Source of the DNA: Pontederia crassipes
Taxonomy: Eukaryota > Streptophyta > Magnoliopsida > Commelinales > Pontederiaceae
Length of the DNA stretch: 64,000 nucleotides
Assembly: GCA_030549335.1 (NCBI GenBank)
Contig: CM060194.1
Location: 21,454,171-21,518,170, forward strand
Direction: 5' to 3'
Positions 29,735 to 41,884 of the stretch are shown one piece after another. Numbering within the stretch: position 1 is the first letter of the stretch; the number at the start of each line of letters is the position of its first letter. The position numbers and the translations under genes are program-made. The notes under the pieces are model-generated. The model did not search any database, was not told where the DNA came from, and saw nothing but the letters and a program-made list of their open reading frames with translations.

Positions 29735-29992
29735 ATGCCTCCACGCCGCATGGTAACCAAAATTGTACGAAGGGGTAGGGGTCATATAGTTGGGATACAT
29801 GTACGCCCACTAGATTCTCCAACCCCACCACAACCTGCTCCAGAGGAACCGGAGCATTCAGATTTAGAGAGCGTGGAAAGTAATGATCCGGAGTTACCCT
29901 CCCCACGCCACCTCTCCCCCATTTGGACACGTGAAGAGATGAATCAAATGTGGCACTTGCTGACGAGAGGGGGACGTATTAGCAATCCCTGA
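29735..29992 (+). pseudogene. gypsy gag N-terminal fragment
   Basis: The 85-codon frame starts MPPRRMVTKIVRRGRGH and ends PIWTREEMNQMW..LLTRGGRISNP. Its basic, proline-rich beginning and its position 210 bp after the primer-binding site fit the first residues of a Ty3/gypsy Gag. It stops at a TGA exactly where CACTA-type sequence begins, so the rest of gag-pol is missing. Confidence 0.65.
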
Positions 29993-30347
29993 AAGTATAT
30001 TATTAGGAACCAATTTTTTGGTGTCAATTACTTGATTTTTTGGTGTATATTATTAGGAACCAATTTTTGGTGTCAATTATTGATTTTTTTGTTGCCAAAA
30101 CTATTTTGATTTGGGACCAAAAGTAGTTATTAGAGACCATTGCATAATTTTATAGGGACTAATAGATTAGTATCTAAAAGTGATACTTTTGGGATCCAAC
30201 ACATTTTTTGTTCCCAAAACTTTTAAAGACCAGCTTTTAGGAGCTGATGGAGGCCAAAAAAATTTTTGTCCCGAAAAAAATAGGGACCAAAATTGATGAG
30301 TTTGGAATCAAATTTTTTTGTCTCAATAAACATATTTTGTTGTAGTG
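29993..30347 (-). mobile_element. CACTA-type transposon terminal fragment
   Basis: On the minus strand the fragment begins CACTACAACAAAATATG (from 30347), a typical CACTA/EnSpm terminus. It continues with subterminal repeats of the type tttgggaccaaa/ggtcccaaa. Two copies of tattattaggaaccaatttt (about 30001 and 30049) are internal direct repeats. The other terminus is not visible; the fragment abuts the gag remnant. It ends inside the coding sequence of the VAP27-like gene. Confidence 0.7.
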
Positions 30348-31184
30348 GGAGGGCATGCATATACCCTGAGTTTCACTTCAACAAGGGGAACTCCTCTATC
30401 GAACTTTTCGCCAAGTCCCATGTAAAAAATTTGCCAAAATAGTGAGGACTCGAGAAAAAACACACACATATATAAGCATATATAAGCATACGGACATTTA
30501 CCATTTCTCTGGCTACATCATCAATCCTTGTTCTATCATCAACTACAATGCTCTGAATAAGGAATTTACCTTCACATCCCGAGTTAGGTGGCATATCCAT
30601 TGAATTAACTTGCACAGTCACTGAGATAACGAATACAAGTGTAAAAACCAAATTATACACTGTGTGTTTCATCTTTTTTCTTTTAAAAAAGTCGAAGAGT
30701 TTGAGAAAATTAATATGCTTCCTTTTATTAATATCTTCAGGCTTCTGGCATATAGAAATATTATTAGTTCTTTATATTTTTAAATTTATTGTTTTCTGAT
30801 ACAATAAAAAAGGGGCAACTGAAATGATTTTTTTTTAAACTTTTACTTGTTTCAGAAATAATGTTTACATGTAACGATGCATCTCGATCGAGGAGGAATA
30901 ACTTCTTTGTTAGGCGTCGCAGCATATTCCTTTCTGGTAGCCATCACCTGAAAATGATCATTAGTGCATCATCACGAGATTTACATGTATAATTAAACAA
31001 ATGGACAATTAAATTAATTCACATAGTTCCTTTAGTAATATGACAAATCGAACGAGGTGAAGTAAAAAAAAAAATCAGAACAGTACTTAGGTATACTTAC
31101 TTTAAAGGCTACATATCGATCAGTCTTGTTGACGAGTTCCATGGTGCAAGAGGGGATCGACTGGTTCTCCAGTTCAACTTCTCA
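30348..31184 (-). pseudogene. VAP27-like MSP-domain gene fragment, interrupted by a CACTA element
   Basis: Four consecutive exon pieces on the minus strand splice in phase with GT..AG sites: about 31101-31181 (ELENQSIPSCTMELVNKTD, RYVAFK), 30869-30947 (ATRKEYAATPNKEVIPPRSR), 30502-30620 (TVQVNSMDMPPNSGCEGKF, LIQSIVVDD) and 30348-30403 (FDRGVPLVEVKLRVYAC). This is the major sperm protein domain of plant VAP27/PVA proteins, which anchor to the ER and bind FFAT-motif partners at contact sites. A TGA at 31182-31184 and the missing first exon spoil the 5' side. The CACTA terminus at 30347 cuts the fourth exon, so the coiled coil and membrane anchor are lost. The intact splice phases suggest that the locus was a gene until recently. 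Confidence 0.72.
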
Positions 31185-31890
<706 letters not shown>

Positions 31891-32050
31891 GCTTGTTCGC
31901 TATTTTATATAATGCGTTCGCCATTAGCTCGCCATAAGAGTTATCCAGTCTTTCCCTACAATATTTTTAACAATTTCCGACGTCAAATTCATCGCAGATA
32001 TCGTAAAATTCATCAAAAAATCTAATTTCCGACGAGAAGACAAAATAACA

Positions 32051-32364
32051 CACGTCCATAACAATTTTTCAACAAATGCATGAAATTATCACTATTTTCA
32101 AAGGAATCACTTGTCGAAACCTCCAGGGATGATGGGAGTCTCCCTTCGGAATGTCGAACGGGAGACTGCCATTGGAACCTCTGAGATCCTGACGAGTAGA
32201 CCACCGTCGGAACCTCCGATGGGGGTACAAACCTAAGGAGTTCTAAATTTCCAATGTATTTAGCCGTGGAACTTTTTTGTAAAATATAAAAAGGTTAAGT
32301 CGTCGATCTAGTCGTTCGGCTTGCAGGCAACCAGGATCGGTCGCCTGCTGCCAGATCCGACTGG
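32051..32364. repeat. left copy of a roughly 315-bp direct repeat flanking the LTR element
   Basis: The segment starting cacgtccataacaatttttc and ending ccgactgg recurs almost identically at 34162-34479. It lies immediately outside the LTR element on both sides, where only a 5-bp TSD would be expected. It is non-coding. Confidence 0.85.
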
Positions 32365-34161
32365 TGGAGCTACGATTGTTGCCGGAGATAAACGATCGGA
32401 AACTGGACGGAAGGAAAGAAGAAGAAGCAGAGAAACAACGGGGGAAAAAATGAAAGCTACAATGATTTCATTCGAAAATGTCTTTATGGATTACAACTTA
32501 CTACACCTATTTATACTAATGGAAATCGTTACAAGAATTGATTAAAATGATATTACAACTAAAAACCTGATACAAGTAAATGACGACACTGCTACAATCC
32601 AGATGCTCTATAACTCTGCAACTTTCCAGTTCGCCAGCTGCCCGGAGATGGAGATGAAGACGACGACATTTCTAACACTCCCCCCCAAGTTGATAGCGAG
32701 GAAAAACCGAGTAGAGCAACTTGCACATGTCATCGAGGCAAAGCAGACACCAACGGCTAAATTGAGAAGAACGACATCAACTTGAAGATCAATAAGCCGT
32801 GACCGGAGACAAAGTTGCGATGATGACAACTCGTCGAGCAATGAAGCACATCATCAAACACCTATAATTCGTTGAGCACTTGCACCATGATTCTGCCGAG
32901 CATGGACGTCACACCCAACAGGAAGCAAACAAAGAGAAATTAACTACATTCGACTGACCGAAAGGAAACAGCTAGGAAGAATAGAAAGAACTACAAGATG
33001 ACTAATGAAGGAAAAGAAGTAGATCGGACGGAGCAAGAACGCAAGAACAAACGCACACGATCCATCGTCGCGGTGACTTGAGGAAACTCTTACGATCCAT
33101 CGTCAAATATGTGATGACCTGAGGAATTGTTTGATCGCGATCCATCGCCGATTTTGTGATGACCTAATGAACGTTTTGAATAGATCTTCCATTGCAGTTT
33201 GATACGCCAGCGAGGAGCAAACTCAAACACGATTAACGACTTGTTGGAGACTATATAGAAAAGTGACGGATCATAGAAGAAAGAACAAGAAACTAAAGAA
33301 CAACCAACGAAGCTAAGGATAGAACGAACAAATGTGGATCAAAGATCTGTGAGAACAAAGGTAATATAGGGAGGATATAAAAGCAAGATGGAAAAATGAA
33401 AGACAACCAGAAGAAAGAGCCAAAAACATTTCGTCGAACACTTGCTGAGCGTCGGAGAAACAAAAGAGAAAATACGATGGAGAAAACCTGAGAATGAACT
33501 TGCCAACAATAGATTGGAACTGAAGACTAAGGAAAAAACAAGAAGAATGAATCACAAACGAAGAACCATAAGATGGGAAAAAAATGGGAAAAACAAAGAT
33601 GTCGATCCATATGTATCTTGATGTCGATCTTGCTGATCTGCAGGAGCGCGCAATGAAGACCTCGACCAGATCTCTTCGGCCAAGTCCAGATCGGCGTCGA
33701 CCACGACAGATCAGCGTTGGCCGGAACTTTCTGGAGCCATGGATGTTGATGGCCCTCACCAGCGACGGCAAGCTTGAAGACGATCTTCCGGCGGGCTGAC
33801 GGCGAAGGAGCTAGGCAGGACCTTCAATGGGTTGGCTCTGGTACCATGTTAAAATGGAGCTACGATTGTGCTGGAGACGATCGGAAACTGGACGGAAGGG
33901 AAGAAGAAGAAGTAGAGAAACAACAGGGGAAAAATGAAAACTACAATGATTTCATTCGAAAATGTCTTTATGGATTACAACTTACTACACCTATTTATAC
34001 TAATGGAAACCGTTACAAGAATGGATTAAAATGATATTACAACTAACAACCTGATACAAGTAAATGATGACACTGCTACAATCCAGATGCTCTATAACTC
34101 TGCAACTTTCTAGTTCGCCAGCTGCCCGGAGATGGAGATGAAGACGACGACATTTCTAACA
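32365..34161 (-). mobile_element. non-autonomous LTR retrotransposon, 1.8 kb
   Basis: The element lies on the minus strand. The 5' LTR is 33847-34161 (315 bp, TGTTAGAAATG...TTTTAACA). Directly after it is TGGTACCAGAGCC, a one-mismatch initiator tRNA-Met primer-binding site (33846 downward). The 3' LTR is 32365-32677, preceded by a polypurine tract AACTTGGGGGGGAG (32690-32678). The LTRs are nearly identical, apart from small indels and the absence of the last 8 bases (TTTTAACA) from the 3' LTR. The internal region, about 1.17 kb, has no gag-pol frame. High LTR identity implies a recent insertion that must have depended on another element's proteins. Confidence 0.88.
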
Positions 34162-34479
34162 CACGTCCATAACAATTTTTCAACAAATGCATGAAATTGT
34201 CGCTATTTTCAAAGGAATCACTTGTCAGAACCTCTAGGGATGATGGGAGTCTCCCTTCGGAATGTCGAATGGGAGACTGCCATTGGAACCTCCGAGATCC
34301 TGACGAGTAGACCATCGTCGGAACCTCCGATGGGGGTACGAACCTATGAAGGAGTTCTAAATTTCCAATGTATTTAGCCATGGAACTTTTGTGTAAAATA
34401 TAAAAAGGTTAAGTCGTCGATCTAGTCGTTCGGCTTGCAGGCAACCAGGATCGGTCGCCTGCTGCTAGATTCGACTTGT
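34162..34479. repeat. right copy of the roughly 315-bp direct repeat
   Basis: This corresponds to 32051-32364 with a few substitutions and a small insertion (cctatgaagg). Here it continues past the repeat end into tggatagtcgatccgg, which the left copy lacks because the LTR begins at that point. Confidence 0.85.
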
Positions 34480-35329
34480 GGATAGTCGATCCGGCCACTT
34501 GGCGGCCTGAGTTGGAAAAGAGGGAGGTCAGAGCCGAAGTCACCGGAGCCGTGAGACCGAGTGAGAGAGAGAAATGAAGAGGGGAGAGGGAGAGATGGAA
34601 AGAGAGAGATAGATAAGAGGGAGAGAGAGGGAAAATTAGATGGGAAAATTAGGTGGGAACGATGGACGGGAGGAATTAGAGCTTCTAGCGGGTCTAACTT
34701 TCGGAATTATCGAGAATCCAAAGGTTGGACCCGTCGCAAATATTGATATTAAAATATTATATTTTAACTCTTATATTATATTATATCCATTTCTCTTCTT
34801 AAAATATATATAAGTAAACTTATATATATTATATTATTAATTGTAGTTAAATTATTATTAAAGTGTATATTAATCATATCTACACGTGCTCTTCTATATC
34901 AAAGAGGACGTTAATGATGTTGAGTATGATACTTAATTTAAAAGTGTTCTCTATTTATAGCTATAAATATGGTGTATATATATATATATATATCATTATT
35001 ATACTACATTACTATATTTGACTTCATAAGTAAGTATCAAATTGAAATACGTTTTGAAGTTGAATAATCTATTTAAAATTATAAAATAATAATAGTAGAC
35101 TGACCCAATAAAATTAACTTATTTAACATTACTAATTTGATTTCTTCTATTATTAATGAAAAAATAAGGTGACAAATGACTAAAAAGATAAAATATTAAA
35201 GAAATTATGAGAAAATGAAAAATAAGTATAACTTATTTATTATATTATTTTACTAATGCATCAAGAAAAGAATATAAGAAAATCTAAAAAGTTATATATA
35301 TATCACACATATTTTATTATAAATATAAT
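34480..35329. other. GA-rich then AT-rich non-coding sequence
   Basis: At 34490-34740 a gccggat/cggcc start passes into a GA-rich tract (gagagagagggaa), resembling the interior of the hAT element at 904-1744. From 34740 on the sequence is AT-rich with an (AT)n run at about 34975-34993. No gene is visible. Confidence 0.5.
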
Positions 35330-36223
35330 TATCAACATATTTAGCCTTCGAAAGTACTAATGTATTCAAATTCATTGGTACTTCTGAAGGCTAAACCCAT
35401 TGGAAACATTAATACCAAAATATTAAACCTACGCTTATATTGTATTATGTATATTTTTTATTATAAATATAATTATCAACGGGTTTAGTCTTTGGAGGTA
35501 CCAACGGATTTGAATCATTCGGAAATTTCAAAGGCTCAATCCATCGATAACATGAATACTAAAATATTAAGAATTTATTATATAATACTATGACACATTT
35601 TATTATTAACTCAAATACTGACGCCCCCTTCGGTATTACAGACGGATAGAAATCATTGGATAATACAGAAGGTTAAGCCCATCGGTAATATTAATAATAA
35701 AATATTAAAATTTTATTATATAATACTATAACATATTTTATTATTAATTCAAATATCAATGGTTTGTTCTTAGGTATCATCGACGGATGAAATTCCTTTG
35801 GTAATTTCGAAGGCTCAACTCGTCGGTAAAATTAATACTAAAATATTAAGATTTTAATATATAGTACTTTAACATATTTTATTATTAATTCAAATACCGG
35901 CGGCCCCTCCTTCGGTAAGACTTGACCCGTCAATAATATTAATATATAATACTATAACATATTTTATTATGAATTTAAATATCGCCGAGTCTTGTTTTCG
36001 ATATTACTGACGGATGAAAATTCTTCGATGGGTAATATTGAAGGCTAGACCCATCGGTAAAGTACCAATGGATTTATGCTGTCGGTACTAGAGAAGGATT
36101 TTTTTTACTGTTGATATTTTAGAAGAATATTTTATCCCATCATAAATTTCATTAGAAAATGCGAAGGGTATTTTTTTTGTCGAAAATTGGCCATTAGAAA
36201 TTTGACATTTTCTTGTAGTTGTG
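35330..36223 (-). repeat. subterminal repeat array of a CACTA-like element with degraded terminus
   Basis: A unit of roughly 110-150 bp, with a variant of ttcggtattaccgacgg, a variant of ttcgaaggctcaacccgtcg and an AT-rich spacer with tattttattattaattcaaat, recurs about six times. The array ends at ttttcttgtagttgtg, whose complement CACAACTACAAGAAAA resembles the CACTACAAGAAA terminus of CACTA elements with a small insertion. The opposite end and any transposase are not visible. Confidence 0.6.
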
Positions 36224-36815
36224 TTCGGGCAAACCAATTTCATTTATTTCCAGCAACTTTAAGTTCTTTTCATTATATTTTGACTATTTGGATAAAGAAT
36301 AGCTTATATGGTGCTAATTGAGTGGACTATCATCATATTCCAATAATACAACCATATATGGGATATAATAGGAATAACTTAGTCAAACATTATTTTTTTA
36401 AAAAATATCATTTTTAAACTCACGATAAGAATATAATTATTTTTTTTGAAATACAAGAACACTTTATTCTCATCTTTTCAAAATTTTCAATGGTATTTTA
36501 TTTTTTTATAACTTTCTCATGTATCATTATATTATTATCTATTATAACAAACATCAAATATTTATAATATAATTCTTTATTTATAAAATATTATATTCTC
36601 TTGAAACCAAACATAAGTGAGAATAAAAATAAACTCACTTCAAGATTATATTATTACGTTAGTATATTCCACTTAAAAATAGTCTCGAATCAAATGACCC
36701 CATAAATAATACTAATTTTTATTCTCAAGAAGTATAATATTCCGGTTGACAAAAAAATTTCATTCTGACGAATGGATAGAATTCGTCATGACCGAAAACA
36801 AAAACCGATAGACTA

Positions 36816-37132
36816 AGGGTTTGTTTGGCTTAGCTGATACAGAATAATTGATAAGTTAAAGTGCTGATAAGTATTTTATTGGCTGAAACTTATTTTTAAA
36901 AGTAAGCAGTTACGCGTTTGGATAAAATTACTTATATTAATAACAACTAGTTAGTTATGAGACAACTAAATGACTTATTTTTTAGAAACAAAATAAGCAC
37001 TCCTCCTCCTGCTTATTTTTTTATTTATAAGTAGATTTGATATCTACTTGTCAGTAGAATTTTTAAGTTACCAAACGCTGAGATTTTTTTAAATTAACTT
37101 ATAAGTGACTTATAAAGTTAGCCAAACAACCT
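36816..37132. mobile_element. Tourist-like MITE, 317 bp
   Basis: The ends are inverted repeats, AGGGTTTGTTTGGCT and AGGTTGTTTGGCT. The 3-bp flanks are CTA on both sides (36813-36815 and 37133-37135), which fits the TWA preference of PIF/Harbinger elements. The interior carries matching inverted blocks with cttataagt-type sequence and is non-coding. Confidence 0.7.
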
Positions 37133-37135
37133 CTA

Positions 37136-38459
37136 AACATAGTAGTATTTCATTTTTTTAATATGGTTTAGACAAAAACGAAGTTTGATCGATTTAATCT
37201 TATTCTTGACTCGACTATGTTATTAGAATAACGAAGTATTCCATCATTTATCCATCAATCAAACAATGAGAATAATAATGAAAAAATAAGAAAATATATT
37301 ATCGAGAATATGATATTCTATCATGATATTATTTATTGTGTTTGGATGTTTTAAAATGATGACAGATGTTTATTCTATCTTGTGTTTGGATGTTTTAAAA
37401 GTTTAGTTTAGGATTGCAATCGAAGTGAGACTTTTCTATCTAACTAATAAAATGATATTAATAATTTAATTGATAGCTATTTTTTTTTATCACGGATACA
37501 AGTGACTTTCCTTGAATAAACTAAAATATTAATGACTGTAAAGTTTGATTATTGAATTAAAAAAGGTTATTTCCAAACTTTAAACTATGAACTTGCAAAT
37601 TTTTATTCTTAAACTTCTTTGAATTTGACACATTAATTTCTCCTTCAACTTTCATCCACAATTCTATGAAGTTATTTTTGTAATAATTATGAAACATCAA
37701 TTTTACCCTTACTTCTTTAACATAGAAATAATCTTGGAAAATGACAAAGTCATATTGATTACTTTTTTTAAAAAATGCAATAAAAAACAAAGATAAAATA
37801 GTTTAATAAAACTTTGAGCGGAAGTTAACGGAAGGATGTAAGTGCTAAATTTGAATAAGTTTAAGAATTCTGTTTATAATTTAAAGTTGTACAAATAAAT
37901 AAATAAATAAATAATTGAAGGGGGTTAGAGAAATAATTCTTTAAAAATGATTTAGTTAGAGGATCGTTGCCAAAGTTTACTTTAAATATGATCGGCTAAC
38001 ATGATTTAATTATTGATTGAACTACGGACACGTATATAATCAAATCAAAGAACTAACATAGGGGCAAACAAGACTATATTCACTCAAATAACATGAGATA
38101 AGATGAAATGCTAGGTGGCTCTTCCTTAAGTAAGGTTTTAAATTTAAGTTTTTGTGAATGTAAAATATTTTTATAAGAAGCTTCGTCAGCCTAAGACGAA
38201 TTTAATCGAATTAATTTATCTCGATAATGGATCGACTTTAATTTGTGATCAATATATTTTTAGCGTGGTATGAATTAAATTGTCGACATCGTTTCTCACA
38301 TAATTGGTCCAAAAAAAACAAAAAAGACTGTTTGCACTCATCATCATCTCAAGTTCTTAGATTGAATTCAGATTTGTAGTACCCCAAATAAAAGAAGAAA
38401 AACTTTTGGTATATCATGATTAGACCTTTTCTTTTCTTTTTTTTTTCCTTCCTCGTGCA
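37136..38459. other. AT-rich intergenic stretch
   Basis: I find no coding or transposon feature. A poly-pyrimidine run lies at 38428-38458. The part next to 38459 could hold the 3' UTR of the fusion gene. Confidence 0.45.
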
Positions 38460-38730
38460 ACACCAATTAGGCCTCTGTCAAAGAACAGATGATCCTGCCA
38501 ATGAATGCTGAGATAAAGTGATAAGATCTCGACGTGGAAATATCATCCACCAATGCAACTCGAAGAGACATATTGATAATCTGAATTTCGATCCGTCCAC
38601 TTCTGGACACACAGAAGAAGAGGAAGAAAGTACGCCATGCCCGAGCATCGATCCACACTGTCGCAGACGAAGGCAGTATGTCACTAACTCTGCAAGCTGC
38701 TACACCACCGTTATCTTAGTCTTTGCACTG

Positions 38731-41700
38731 TCAGCTGAGTCGGTAGTGGTCGTTCATATCCCTAACAATGGACTCGAGAGTGCTCCAAACTTCCCCCGCG
38801 AGGTCCGGGCGGCTCCGCCTGCTCCCCTGACAGCAACTCAAGCCCAGACGCGCCAGCCGATTGGCCTGGGGGAGTGGCCAGTCGCCCGCCGAAGGGTCGA
38901 CCACGATGTGCAGGCACTCCTTGTCCAGCACCTCCTGCACCACTTTGGCCACGCCCAACGCGGGCCTTCCCGTCAGGAGGCGCAGGATGATGATGCCGAA
39001 GGAGTAGACGTCGGACCCCGTGGTGAGTTCCCCTGTGCGGAGGAACTCCGGGTCGATGTACTGGATCGTGCCCTTGGGCTGTGTGTTGCGGTAGGGGCTG
39101 GCGGTGCTCGTCTCAGAGTGGATGGTCAGGAAGCGGGAGATGCCGAAGTCGCTGAGCTTGCTGGCGAAGTTGGAGTCGAGCAGGATGTTCGCAGGCTTCA
39201 GATCGCCATGGACGACGGGGTGGGGCTTGATGGAGTGGAGGAAGACGAGGGCAGAGCACATCTCGACCATGATGCGGGTGCGCACCTGCCACGTGAGGGG
39301 CGTGGACCCATCCCTGTGCTTGAGGAAGTCCTGGAGGCTCCCATTGGGGAGGAACTCGTAGATAAGCGCCAAGACTTCGGGGCATGCTCCTATCAGGGTC
39401 ACAAGGTTCGGGTGCCTCACCTTGCTGAGAATAGCCACCTGCAAGCATTGATATTTAGTCTTCTTTGTTTGCTCCTGATCGAAACTAAACTCCTAATGAA
39501 ACTTTAGACATGAAAAATCGGATCAGTATGTGTCAGAGCTAGTTACATGTTGTGTCATGCCAAGGAGCTCGGCCACAGGCTGCAACCTCTATGTCTCCAA
39601 AGAAAATAGAGTAATGGACGCAAATGCGACTAGAGGAGAACTCGGATTAGTTACCTCGTGATGGAACTCGGTTCGGCCCTGCATGCTTTGCGGATGCAAC
39701 ACCTTTATGGCTACGTGTGTGTTGCGAAGGAAACCCTTGTAGACGATCCCGAACCCTCCTTCACCGATCTTAAGCGAGCTGCTGAAGTTTCGAGTTGCTT
39801 CCTGGAGCTCCTCGTAGGAGAACTCCGAGCCGCAAGCTGCAGAAATGCTCGTGCTCATCTGCTCAACCTTGTGCCGCAACTCCTCGGCTTCTAGAACGGC
39901 CATGTCCAGCTGCTTCTGGAGCGTGTTGCAATCTGCCCGCAGCGAACGAACTTCCTCCTTCAGCATCTTCGCGGTGTAACTAGAATCAATGAGCTTGAGT
40001 TCCAACTCTAATTTCTTCTTGTTTGCCTCCTGGAGTTGTCGGGAGACATCATGATGCTCAACTTCGAGTTCTTGGGCTACTCTGATAGCTTCGTCTCGCT
40101 CCTTCTGCATCGCCTTGCTGTCTTCTTCAAGCGCGCGGAGTTTCTCTTCCATTGCTTTCATGACATGATTCGTCCTAACAGCCAAATTCTCCATGCTTTG
40201 GCCATCCGGTTCACGAATATTTATGTATTCTCTCGTCAAATCATAATTCTAGAATAAGGAAAATGGTCGATATGAGATCCTAATGTTGCAACCAAATTGT
40301 AATTGAAACGACCAAAGTTTGTATCAGATTATGATGCAAACCTGGCCTGACAAAGAGAAGCATATATTTGGGGAAGAATCAACAATGTACCTTCACATCA
40401 TTGTGGCCAACGGGTTTAAAAGTCTGGAACGAATACATAAATCTCCTGTCTGTGCTTGTTATGCTTATCATGGCACCAGCTTTGCTCCCTCCTGCAATAA
40501 AACTTGGCGCTGAAAAAACTGTGACCAATCTCTTATCAGCAAAAAACTGATACCCATTCTCGACCACCTGAAGGAACAAAAAGATGCAATACACTAATTA
40601 CTTATCAAAGAATGAATTGTGAGGAGAAAAAAAAAGTGCCGATAATTCTTTTACTGACATCATGACCTCGGCAGATAAGATCGAGATGAGTTCTCTCCAA
40701 GAACTCCACGACTGCACCAGCACCATACTTAAACATGCCACCCTGAGCAGATTCAGTCCATGCCCACCTTCCACCATCCGGATCAAGATCATTCAGCAGT
40801 AAAGAACGGTGATCGAATTCCAGGAAGTCGACTGGCTTCCCCAATTTCTTGATTTGGTTCAAGCTCTGCAACTGCGGGGAGAGGCCGCTGTGGATGCAGA
40901 ACACAGAACTGTTTATTACGGCTGCCACAGGCAAGCAATTGAGCACATCGCAGAACACATGCCAGAGCTCGTTGCTGAATCTTCTCTTGAATTCAGCACA
41001 GAAGTTGCAGAGAGTTATGTCCTGGGTGTTCTCCCAATTGCCCCTCAGGAGGAAAATTTTACCCGGATACTTAACTTTGTAAGCTAGAAGCAGAGCTGCA
41101 GTCTCCAAACTCTGCGACCCGCCCTGCATATTTCCGGCGCGGCCGTCCAAGAAATTTCCCAGAAACAGGTACGTCGTGCGAGGAGGATGGCCGCCGATAT
41201 CAAACAGCCTCAAGAGATCATCATACTGACCACGTACATCTCCTGCAAGACAGGGAAGTAATGTAAAATTCTACCTTTCCTTTCTCGTTCGATTGCAGCA
41301 CGCACAGAGATGCTAATAAACCTAAAAAAAATTTATCTTTGTCTAGAACTACCATACAGGATGACCAAATCAAAACAAACGTATGGAAAATATAATAATA
41401 ATGATAATAAAAGAAAACATCTTTAGCTTGTTTCGTCTCGTCCTTTTCATGATTCAGGCGAAGTACGCATGAGTATTAAACAATGCCGCCATTGTTGACT
41501 TCAGCCTTCAAACTCGGGATGGTTTCGTTTATTCCACAGAAAAAAAAGGAGAAGAGAATGTAGATATGCTATCTAAATCAAAAGAGCGGATGCTACCAGT
41601 GCTGTATGCAAACAGAGTCATGGGAATTGGGAGGGAAAGGAGAAGAAGAACTGACCACAGATGTTGATTGGAGCGCGAAGGTCGAGCAGGCAGGGCTCGG

Positions 41701-41884
41701 AGAGGAGTAGCGTTTTGGCCTGTAGACAGAGCTGCCGGAGCTTGCTTTCCTTGAGGTCCAACTTCCGCCGTCCTCCGCCGCTGCCTCCGCAGTCCAGCAG
41801 CCGCTGTATCACGTCATCGACGGCCGCCTCCTCTCTACCTCCTTTAGCAATTACTTGACCTCGCTTCTTTCGCAGCATCTCCAT
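38731..41884 (-). CDS. predicted pseudophosphatase-coiled-coil-kinase fusion gene, 5 exons, 763 aa
   Basis: The exons on the minus strand are 41656-41884, 40659-41242, 40391-40567, 39655-40248 and 38731-39438. All introns are GT..AG, and the lengths total 2292 nt with every junction in frame. Residues 1-330 are a PP1/TOPP-like fold ([44 protein letters not shown]) with catalytic positions lost: GDxHG is GDVRG, GDYVDRG is GNFLDGRAG, and GNHE is GNWE. Residues 331-480 form a coiled coil. Residues about 487-735 are a kinase with [26 protein letters not shown] (a non-RD loop) and DFG, close to RLCK-IX/U-box kinases, but no U-box follows. Intron 3 (40249-40390, 142 bp) is the key inference: without it the phosphatase frame ends after VHC-stop at 40379, and the kinase lacks a start. 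Two separate genes remain possible. Confidence 0.72.

Noticed and set aside
38518-39507. 329-codon open frame on the plus strand
   Set aside because: It is the antisense shadow of the GC-rich kinase exon (38731-39438). It has no family resemblance and crosses the exon boundary.
40379-41884. Active stand-alone PP1 phosphatase
   Set aside because: Metal-binding and catalytic residues are replaced in three signature motifs, and the short tail VHC-stop reads directly through a good splice donor.
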